Part shown: positions 1-4,666 of the stretch, one piece after another
How positions within the stretch are numbered: position 1 is the stretch's first letter
Layout of the letters: the number at the start of each line of letters is the position of its first letter
Source of the DNA: Eubacteriaceae bacterium
GTDB taxonomy: Bacteria; Bacillota_A; Clostridia; Eubacteriales; Anaerofustaceae
Direction of reading: 5' to 3'
Length of the DNA: 6,482 bases
Assembly (NCBI GenBank): GCA_031280495.1
Contig: JAITGT010000013.1
Coordinates: forward strand, 1-6,482
Position numbers and translations under genes: made by a program
The notes under the pieces: model-generated
Databases searched by the model: none
The model's input: the letters and a program-made list of their open reading frames with translations, nothing else
What the model was told of the DNA's origin: nothing

Positions 1-228
1 TTCAGAAGTATATCGAAGGCCAAAAGAGATTTCGCGAATAGCTATAGAATCCGCAAAACTCTAGGTTGGGCTTACATCCTCGCCCACGAGGGGCGAGGTT
101 TTACGCCCAATTCTATAAACCAGGCTCTATATGACGCTGAATATGGAAGAAGAGCATTCGGGATCGTAAAAGAGCAAGCCTTGAAGTTAGGCAGCCTAAA
201 GCCCGAAGAGGGCAAGCAGCTCGCATAG
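1..228 (+). pseudogene. recX: C-terminal fragment of a RecX-like recombination regulator, probably truncated
   Basis: Frame 1 is open from the window edge to a TAG at 226-228 (75 residues, start not visible). The spacing of conserved positions resembles the second and third helical repeats of RecX, which binds RecA and modulates its filaments. Visible are DFANSY, then G-W-A-Y-I, then G-F followed four residues later by I and then Q-A-L, with a basic helix (VKEQALKLG) after it. In RecX the repeat reads roughly FAxxY, GxxxI, G-(I/F)-x4-I-xx-AL. The gap between the GxxxI part and the GF part is one residue short, and the short insert-like HEGR lies where a hairpin (78-102) sits. RecX normally continues with another helical repeat containing an RGF/RGY motif. 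Here the same frame resumes after the TAG and runs to TGA at 364-366 without that motif. I read it as a truncated, decaying recX. It could instead be an unrelated or spurious frame. Confidence 0.42.
78..102 (+). terminator. Terminator-like hairpin inside the recX-like frame
   Basis: CCTCGCCC (78-85) pairs perfectly with GGGCGAGG (91-98) across a 5-nt loop and is followed at once by TTTT (99-102). An 8-bp GC-rich stem with a T-run is the classic shape of an intrinsic terminator on the + strand. It lies inside an open reading frame, so it is either a real terminator in a dead gene, an attenuator, or chance. On the minus strand no T-run follows. Confidence 0.45.
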
Positions 229-540
229 GCAGTCGCAATGCCTATAGGGCCGGACGTACGCGTTAACGGATTGAGGGCCGGGTCTGTGTGCGCCAATACA
301 GCAAAAGCTGCTAAGCTCTTCTTGATGCGCGCGTTTGCGAATCGGAGTGGTATAAAAGCAATGTGAGACACGCTCTATTTTGCGTTTAGCTTTGAGAAAA
401 GGGGTCTTTGCCTGAGAAACTAAAGCCACTTTTGGTCCGCAGCCGATAGCTCCTAAATTGCTAATAGCGCTCTTTGCATGAACCCCATGAATCGGGGAAT
501 CGCTTGTGCTTAGGTCATTTTTGGCTGATGGAGGCCAAGA
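229..540. other. Gene-free stretch between the recX-like fragment and the broken antitoxin
   Basis: No convincing gene. The frame of the recX-like fragment stays open past its TAG and encodes 45 more residues up to TGA at 364-366, so this may be its eroded tail. The longer minus-strand frames here have odd composition, lack ribosome binding sites and match nothing I recognise. Just upstream of the antitoxin relic, CCCC (483-486) faces GGGG (494-497) across 7 nt, a weak hairpin or operator-like element. No good -35/-10 pair was found for the downstream genes. Confidence 0.4.
530..534 (+). promoter_or_regulatory. Ribosome binding site of the antitoxin relic
   Basis: GGAGG lies 6 nt before the ATG at 541. 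It picks 541 as the ancestral start and shows that the frame running in from 474 is not the original reading frame. Confidence 0.6.
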
Positions 541-764
541 ATGGTAAAGCGTTCCGTGGATATTATTGGGGACAGCGAAGCGGTGTGGTGGCGGCGACAA
601 GCAAAAGCGTCGTTGGCCTAGCGCTTGAGCCCAGATCGCTTGATGCGCTGAAAGAGCGAGTGCGCAACACTATTCCCGAGCTCCTTGAGCTTAATGGCGC
701 CATGCCAGCGGAAGCAAGCTTTGCCCACTTCCGCTGCGAGTGCAGAGAGCAGATTGCGCCCTAA
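541..764 (+). pseudogene. hicB: Frameshifted DUF1902 / HicB-like antitoxin
   Basis: From the ATG at 541, behind a GGAGG site, the first 16 residues read MVKRSVDIIGDSEAVW. One missing base near 588 shifts the frame, and the rest continues as VAATSKSVVGLALEPRSLDA and then ERVRNTIPELLELNG to the TAA at 762-764. Joined, this matches the DUF1902/HicB pattern: a partial RNase-H-like fold with D-x-E-A-x-V-W-V-A-T-S, a P/V-G-L strand, then a helix ending in PELLELNG. HicB-type antitoxins neutralise a HicA mRNA-cleaving toxin and repress their own operon. The Trp usual before D-S-E-A is Gly here (TGG to GGG). The expected partner follows directly with a TAATG overlap. As it stands, translation from 541 leaves the frame and stops within about ten codons of the shift, so the gene is dead unless the ribosome shifts frame. 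Family call is fairly firm; start and shift point are read from the sequence. Confidence 0.62.
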
Positions 765-968
765 TGGAGAAAGGTTCTGGAGCTTCCCAGGGAGCATGGC
801 TGCAATTCGCAAAGCATGGCTAAGATGACCATGGCATTTGACGCAGCCTTATTGCCGGAGCCTGCTTCACTGTTGGCTATTGCCAAAACCTTTGCCAGCG
901 TATCGCGCGAAAAAGCGCCATTGCGGATTTTCGCGCGTTCTTTGGGCAAAGGCTCCCAGTTTTTTTAC
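764..968 (+). pseudogene. hicA: Degraded HicA-like mRNA interferase toxin
   Basis: The ATG at 764-766 overlaps the antitoxin stop. Reading across frames gives MEK (764-772), an extra base, VLELPREHGCN (774-806), one missing base, then FAKHG (806-820), a TAA stop (821-823), DDHGI (824-838), a TGA stop (839-841) and RSLIAGACFTV (842-874). Restoring the stops to K and W gives the HicA core, in which a helix ending HGC-x-F is followed by (R/K)HGK-x-DH-x-IW-x-S-(P)I-x-G. That core includes the histidine HicA uses to cut RNA. After another apparent shift near 875, the frame containing VSREKAPLRIFARSLGKG (900-953) is a weak candidate for the C-terminal SRHTAN...LGK helix, so the 3' end is approximate. 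At least two frameshifts and two nonsense codons mean no active toxin is made. HicA is normally about 60-80 residues, which fits this span. Confidence 0.58.
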
Positions 969-971
969 AAA

Positions 972-1052
972 GAGGGCCAGAACTTCCCTGCCGAGCTCTG
1001 GGAGACAGCCAGCCACATGGCAGCCTCTTATTGTCTGAACCCCATTTTTCAT
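972..1052 (+). pseudogene. Possible fragment of an insertion-sequence accessory protein
   Basis: In the frame of 816-1112 the segment GQNFPAELWETASHMAASY, then CLNPIF, resembles a short pattern I recall from small proteins found near transposase genes: G-x-R-I/F-P-x-x-LW-x-x-A-x-x-x-A-x-x-(Y/H)-G. The downstream motif expected there (L-x-L-x-Y-x-x-LK) is not visible, and no start or ribosome binding site belongs to this piece. It is an unproven resemblance. The rest of 1053-1129 shows only a short hydrophobic frame and no gene. Confidence 0.2.
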
Positions 1053-1129
1053 GCAAACAGCAGCTTTCTCTCTTGCTTCATTGCTGGTCGGCTATATCTT
1101 CCTCACCAGTAATGCAGCTTAGCCCATAG

Positions 1130-2041
1130 CTAATGAAACGTTAAGTCACCATATGCACCCGCAATCAGTTCAGCCTGGCGGGCAATTTCATAGGCGACGC
1201 TTTCCGGTTCCAGAACTTTGGCGCTTTTGCCGTATGACAAGAGATAGGAAACAAGTCCCGGGTCATTAACGGCATCGGCAGATGCTTCAAGATCTCCATT
1301 TTCACACTCTGCGATGCATTCCGCTTCGAAATCACTGTAGGCTCTCCAAGCCGCTTCTTTGTTGATAAGGAGCCTAAGTCGAACGGTCTCGCTCACTATA
1401 GCGGGCGCATTGCCAACAGCAGTGCTGCCCAATTCATCGAAAATTTTGCCAGTCGCAGCGATGCCGCGCATTCTTGAAATTTCGAATGACTCTATCTTCC
1501 CTGTTTTTCGCACCCTTGTTTCGAGAAGCCAAGCGGATGAAGCATAGGTGAGGCGAAGAGGGCACGCCCTCTTTTCGACAATGCCGCCACTCAAGGGATG
1601 GGCATAGGAAAACGCGATTTCCTGGTGTTGGATGACGGCGTTTTTGAGTGTTTGGAATTTTCCGCTGTCTTTCCCAAAGCGGGAGAAATCCACATCAATC
1701 CAATCCGAATGCCCTTTTTGAAACAGGGCTTGAAAGCGGCTGATGACCTCTTTGTTTTCGTAAGCCCCGCCAGCCGACAGCCCTTGCAATGCCTGTAGTA
1801 TCCTGTTGCTTTGCTCTTCTTCCGCCTCCAGCGTCTCCTCAAGCAAAAATCCCTCAAGGATGGATATTCCGCCGCCTTTTCCTCTCTGTGTGTAGAGTGG
1901 AACGCCGGCACTAGCGAGTTTTTCAATGTCTCTAAGGATCGTTCTGGTGGAAACGCCAAAATGCCTTGCCAATCCATCCGATGTCATAACTCTTCTGTCT
2001 AAGAGCAAGTAGACAATTTCATAAAGACGATTCATCTGCAT
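1130..2041 (-). CDS. HTH-WYL (YafY/DeoR-like) transcription regulator
   Basis: An intact 303-residue protein in the usual size range of this family. Residues about 1-60 form a DeoR-type winged helix-turn-helix (MQMNRLYEIVYLLLD, then LARHFGVSTRTILRDIEKL and the wing around GKGGGISIL). A helical linker follows, and a WYL domain spans about 135-205, with PLRLTYASSAWLLETR and FEISRMRGI. The signature Trp-Tyr-Leu is Trp-Leu-Leu (171-173). A C-terminal extension (about 215-303) resembles the WCX region of WYL regulators. WYL domains sense ligands or nucleic acid; the effector here is unknown. The start is the ATG at 2041, preceded by AAGAGGTG at good spacing. The in-frame GTG at 2050 lies inside that site and is less likely. 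No divergently transcribed partner gene is seen, so the target may be its own promoter (inverted repeat at 2063-2078) or lie elsewhere. Family is secure; function is not. Confidence 0.88.
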   Translation of the reverse strand: MQMNRLYEIVYLLLDRRVMTSDGLARHFGVSTRTILRDIEKLASAGVPLYTQRGKGGGISILEGFLLEETLEAEEEQSNRILQALQGLSAGGAYENKEVISRFQALFQKGHSDWIDVDFSRFGKDSGKFQTLKNAVIQHQEIAFSYAHPLSGGIVEKRACPLRLTYASSAWLLETRVRKTGKIESFEISRMRGIAATGKIFDELGSTAVGNAPAIVSETVRLRLLINKEAAWRAYSDFEAECIAECENGDLEASADAVNDPGLVSYLLSYGKSAKVLEPESVAYEIARQAELIAGAYGDLTFH

Positions 2042-2061
2042 TCGCGTCACCTCTTATCCAG

Positions 2062-2093
2062 ATTGTACCACGGTACAAGACATAGACTGTCAT
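2062..2093 (-). promoter_or_regulatory. Promoter of the WYL regulator (extended -10)
   Basis: Read on the minus strand, TACAAT (2067 to 2062) is a near-consensus -10 preceded by TGG, making an extended -10 (TG-n). The -35 is poor: the nearest likeness, TGACAG (2093-2088), is 20 nt away. The -10 lies about 20 nt upstream of the start codon at 2041, so the transcript would have a very short leader containing the AAGAGGTG site. Confidence 0.5.
2063..2078. promoter_or_regulatory. Perfect inverted repeat overlapping the WYL promoter, probable operator
   Basis: TTGTACC (2063-2069) and GGTACAA (2072-2078) are exact reverse complements separated by 2 nt. The repeat covers most of the -10 hexamer and its TG extension. 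A dimeric HTH regulator bound here would block its own promoter, which is common for this family. A second, weaker repeat (GACA 2079-2082 / TGTC 2088-2091) adjoins it. Binding by this protein is inferred from position only. Confidence 0.55.
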
Positions 2094-2257
2094 AATACGC
2101 ATTAATCCAACAAGAAACTATCCCTCTTTGATGGGTGCAAATTACCAGTGCGCCGCTGCCATTTTTCGCAATTGCCAACAAGTGTTTCTCCTGCTCGCCG
2201 AGCCTGCCAGTGCGCATAAGCGATTCGCCAAAACCATCATTAATAACTATGCCTATG

Positions 2258-2266
2258 TGTTATGAT
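2258..2266 (+). promoter_or_regulatory. Candidate extended -10 promoter for the FHA-SEDS-PBP operon
   Basis: TGT TATGAT is an extended -10 with a 5/6 match to TATAAT. The region 17 nt upstream (CATTAA) is a weak -35. It points at the FHA gene and would give a leader of roughly 130 nt carrying the hairpin at 2284-2302. This is the best candidate in the gap; its use is untested. Confidence 0.35.
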
Positions 2267-2283
2267 GTCTTTGGCATAGCCGG

Positions 2284-2302
2284 TTCCGGTCTAAAGCCGG
2301 AA
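2284..2302 (+). other. Leader hairpin upstream of the FHA gene
   Basis: TTCCGG (2284-2289) pairs with CCGGAA (2297-2302) across a 7-nt loop, followed by TAATTT. The short stem and mixed tail make it a weak terminator or attenuator. It could instead stabilise the operon mRNA if transcription starts just upstream. Confidence 0.35.
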
Positions 2303-2392
2303 TAATTTGACGGATTCGGCAAATGGGCTCCGGGCGCCAAAAGAAGAGCGCAAACAGCATCTTTCGGCGCATTGAATGTGAAAACTAATGGC

Positions 2393-2398
2393 AGGAGG
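2393..2398 (+). promoter_or_regulatory. Strong ribosome binding site deciding the FHA gene start
   Basis: AGGAGG, a full Shine-Dalgarno match, stands 6 nt before a TTG at 2405. The earlier in-frame TTG (2372) and GTG (2378) have no comparable site, which favours 2405. Confidence 0.6.
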
Positions 2399-2404
2399 CA
2401 GAAA

Positions 2405-3289
2405 TTGGGAGTTGCGCTATTAGCAGTCTGTTTGGCAATGGGAGGGCTGTTTGTCTTCTCAGACAGCATATCAAAGATAAAAAAAATCCCATGGAAAAAC
2501 ATTAAGGGGAAGCTCCCTTTCCAGCTAAAGATAAAGAAGATTGAGTATGATCAGGAGACGCAGACCGACAGAGCCACAGATGTGTCGCTTCAAGCGGCTG
2601 GGCTGCTAAAGGCCGTCGCTACAAGCGACGGTGGAGTCGGTGCGGCTTTTGTCATAAAGAAAATCCCCTTTGCCATCGGCAGAGGGCCAGGCATGGACTA
2701 CAGATTTAAGGAAGAGACTGTGTCAGCCCACCATTTGGACATTCTGGAAAATGAGGATGGCGTGGCTGAAATCGTCAACGCTTCGTCTAAATACAGCTTC
2801 TTTATGGTCACAGAGGGCGGATCAAAGCACCAAAAGACAGATCGCTACAAAATACGGCCAGGAGTAGAGGCCACTGTATGGCTGACTAGAACGGTTTCTT
2901 TGAAAATCACGCCGCTTCCCGGCTATAAAGAAAGCCTTGAAAGCCATCTTGAAAGGCCGCTGTTTCGAGCTGAGATTAAAAGCGACGGAACCGTAACGGA
3001 AGTGGAGTGGGAAGCAGACGGCAAGGGGCTTGTCATTGGGCGGGGGGAAAGCTGTGATGTAGTGATTCCAGTGTTTTACATTGAGCCAAGCCACGTTAAA
3101 ATTACTTACGATCCTGAATCCAAGACATTTCGCATGGACTACATAGCTGCAGCAAAAGACTCCGTCTTTTCTGTCGGCGAACGCCGACCCATGAAACCGG
3201 GGCATATATTGTCAAATGGAGAAGAGTTTTTGCTCACAAACAACAAAAAGGTTGCCCTAAAAGTCTTGGAAGCTGGGCAGGGCCTGTAA
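2405..3289 (+). CDS. Membrane-anchored protein with two FHA-like domains
   Basis: 294 residues from the TTG at 2405 (305 from the TTG at 2372). Residues about 2-19 are one hydrophobic segment (ALLAVCLAMGGLFVF), followed by a strongly basic stretch (KIKKIPWKNIKGK). By the positive-inside rule this places the rest of the protein in the cytoplasm. Two FHA-like modules follow. The first has IGRG (91-94), VSAHH (106-110) and N125; the second has IGRG (211-214), a CD-VVIP strand, and IEPSH (226-230) matching the S-x-x-H motif. FHA domains bind phosphothreonine peptides. Both modules keep the Gly-Arg and Ser/His landmarks; the final N-G-T-type loop is poorly conserved in each. The gene directly precedes ftsW/rodA and pbpA with no gap, as in actinobacterial wall clusters. 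A scaffold joining kinase signalling to peptidoglycan synthesis is likely but inferred. The phosphorylated partner is unknown. Confidence 0.8.
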   Translation: MGVALLAVCLAMGGLFVFSDSISKIKKIPWKNIKGKLPFQLKIKKIEYDQETQTDRATDVSLQAAGLLKAVATSDGGVGAAFVIKKIPFAIGRGPGMDYRFKEETVSAHHLDILENEDGVAEIVNASSKYSFFMVTEGGSKHQKTDRYKIRPGVEATVWLTRTVSLKITPLPGYKESLESHLERPLFRAEIKSDGTVTEVEWEADGKGLVIGRGESCDVVIPVFYIEPSHVKITYDPESKTFRMDYIAAAKDSVFSVGERRPMKPGHILSNGEEFLLTNNKKVALKVLEAGQGL

Positions 3290-4666
3290 ATGATGCGGGG
3301 CATTATATTGGATGGGGGAGTTGAATTGCTGGAAGCGATTCGTTTTCGGCGCAACAGGGCTCAGGCCGTAGCGCTTATAATTATAACTATTGTCTTTGGA
3401 ATTCACTGCGCCCTTTATGGCGCATTCCTAAAATTTCTGTCAGCCTTGCCTGCATTTGCCGCTATCATCGCATTCGCATCGATTTTTTCGTGCGAAGCGG
3501 ACGCGAAGGGAAAATTCGTTTTGTTCGTGCCCGCTTTTTTGGCGATGGCTGGGCTGGCTGTACAGTCGGTGATCGCTTATTTCTATAACCAGAGGCTGAG
3601 CGTCCTCTCAGTCATAGCGGCCATCGCCCTCGCAATCGCTGTTTCCGCTCTGTACAAATACTACCGCATGCTTCTTAATTACAGCCTGTTTGTATGGGTG
3701 CTTCATTTTTTGACTCTTGCGCCATACCTGCTTACACTGTATGAGTCATATAGGCACAACGAAAGCATGGTTTCTGATAACTGGGTGACTCTTTGGGGCA
3801 TCACTTTTCAGCCTTCGGAGATTGCCAAGTTCCTTTATGTCTTTTCGCTTAGCACTATTCTTAACAATCAGAAGTATTCCGAGGAAAAAAAGATTGCCAT
3901 GACAATCGTCCTGAGCGGGGCATGCGCGCTTCTTCTCATTATGCAGGGCGAATTCGGATCTATCTTTATCATGCTCGCTGTTTACCTGATCATTATGCTA
4001 ACCTATATATCGCGCACTCTTTATCTTCTGAGAGTGCTGTTTGTGCTTGTTGCGGTGTGCCTTATTTTGGCAGGGCTAGTATTTCTGTATTCGCAAATTG
4101 CAGACAATGCCGCCAGCGCATTTTTTTCCAATCAATTTGCAAAAATTGAAGAGCGCTTTGAAATATGGAGGCATTTTGACGAGGACATTGAAGACAGCGG
4201 ATACCAGCTTTACCATGGCCTTCGCGCCATGAACGCAGGCGGCATGTGGGGATCTGACCGCCTGCATTTTGTGCGGGTGCCCGTCGGAGAGTCCGACATG
4301 GTGTTTCCCATGATTGTTCAGGTGTATGGGATGGCTTTTGGCTTGTTCCTTGTCCTGCTGTATCTTTTTTACGCTCTCGTCTCCCTGAAGATTGCGACTG
4401 AGACAAAAGACTCCCTAAACCGCGGCATCGTGTTTGGCCTAACCACGACATTGTTTTTGCAGGCATGTTTTCAGATAGCCGGAAGCACGACTGTTTTCCT
4501 GCTTTCTGGAAACACGCTTCCTTTCTTAAGCAGAGGCTCCACATCCCTGCTTATCTGCACGCTTATGGCAGCAGTGATATTTCGCATTAACCAATTTAAC
4601 CAAAAAAGAGCATCAGAAGAGAAGAAATCCAATGTCATCGAAGAAACTCCGCAGCCGAATTTATAA
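3290..4666 (+). CDS. FtsW/RodA/SpoVE-family (SEDS) peptidoglycan glycosyltransferase
   Basis: 458 residues with about ten hydrophobic segments, typical of SEDS lipid II polymerases in the plasma membrane. Signatures in order are FQPSEIAK (173-180), an acidic GEFGS (220-224) where the family often has D-L-G-T, then RFEIWRHF and GYQLYHGLRAMNAGGMWG (about 289-321). VPVGESDMVF (330-339) contains Asp336, matching the essential aspartate. The late loop reads TLPFLSRGSTSLL (409-421) instead of the usual PFISYGGSSLL, so the tyrosine and one glycine are replaced. The ATG at 3290 follows the upstream stop directly and has AGGG 7 nt before it. A TTG at 3326, with GGGGGAG 5 nt upstream, would start as MLEAIRFRRN and is a real alternative (446 residues). 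The gene overlaps the PBP gene by 35 nt, the usual pairing of a SEDS polymerase with its cognate PBP. Whether it serves elongation, division or sporulation cannot be told from sequence. Confidence 0.9.
   Translation: MMRGIILDGGVELLEAIRFRRNRAQAVALIIITIVFGIHCALYGAFLKFLSALPAFAAIIAFASIFSCEADAKGKFVLFVPAFLAMAGLAVQSVIAYFYNQRLSVLSVIAAIALAIAVSALYKYYRMLLNYSLFVWVLHFLTLAPYLLTLYESYRHNESMVSDNWVTLWGITFQPSEIAKFLYVFSLSTILNNQKYSEEKKIAMTIVLSGACALLLIMQGEFGSIFIMLAVYLIIMLTYISRTLYLLRVLFVLVAVCLILAGLVFLYSQIADNAASAFFSNQFAKIEERFEIWRHFDEDIEDSGYQLYHGLRAMNAGGMWGSDRLHFVRVPVGESDMVFPMIVQVYGMAFGLFLVLLYLFYALVSLKIATETKDSLNRGIVFGLTTTLFLQACFQIAGSTTVFLLSGNTLPFLSRGSTSLLICTLMAAVIFRINQFNQKRASEEKKSNVIEETPQPNL
3314..3320 (+). promoter_or_regulatory. 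Internal ribosome binding site suggesting an alternative SEDS gene start
   Basis: GGGGGAG lies 5 nt before an in-frame TTG at 3326, just ahead of the basic residues that precede the first membrane segment. It is a better anti-Shine-Dalgarno match than the AGGG before the ATG at 3290. Either or both starts may be used. Confidence 0.4.

Larger units (their letters stand above)
2097..2404. other. Intergenic region between the WYL gene and the wall-synthesis operon
   Basis: No convincing gene. It contains a candidate + strand promoter (2258-2266), a hairpin (2284-2302) and a 9-bp direct repeat CCAGTGCGC at 2145-2153 and 2207-2215. A 44-codon + frame (2131-2265) has no ribosome binding site and no recognisable motif. 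The in-frame upstream TTG at 2372 is an alternative start of the FHA gene. Confidence 0.5.

Noticed and set aside
72..371. Minus-strand open frame of 99 codons
   Set aside because: It overlaps the recX-like frame. Its sequence shows no domain and no start signal.
474..587. The + frame upstream of the antitoxin core, beginning at an ATG at 474
   Set aside because: It shares a frame with the second half of the antitoxin only because of the shift near 588. The GGAGG site and family-like residues start at 541 in a different frame.
196..600. Long minus-strand open frame of 134 codons
   Set aside because: It runs antisense to the recX-like tail and the antitoxin relic, has no ribosome binding site or known motif, and its composition looks random.
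1051..1122. 23-residue hydrophobic + frame (MQTAAFSLASLLVGYIF...)
   Set aside because: Too short, with no Shine-Dalgarno site upstream. It could pass for a small membrane peptide but lacks other support.
1081..1129. Possible terminator for the WYL gene (CTGGT/ACCAG on the minus strand)
   Set aside because: A 5-bp stem with a large loop and no T-run is not convincing.
2063..2096. A + strand promoter sharing the palindrome region (CATAAT at 2091-2096)
   Set aside because: No -35-like element at 16-18 nt, and no gene near enough downstream.
853..2232. Similar short stretches at about 853-889 and 2195-2233 (GCC-GAGCCTGC ... GCCAAAACC)
   Set aside because: The match is limited to the two ends, the middle differs and the lengths are unequal. 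Chance similarity is as likely as a decayed repeat.
2131..2265. 44-codon + strand frame in the intergenic region
   Set aside because: No ribosome binding site, no recognisable motif, and it overlaps the candidate promoter of the FHA operon. It could be a gene remnant but nothing supports that.
2307..2312. TTGACG as a -35 element upstream of the FHA gene
   Set aside because: The position 17 nt downstream is CCGGGC, with no -10 likeness.
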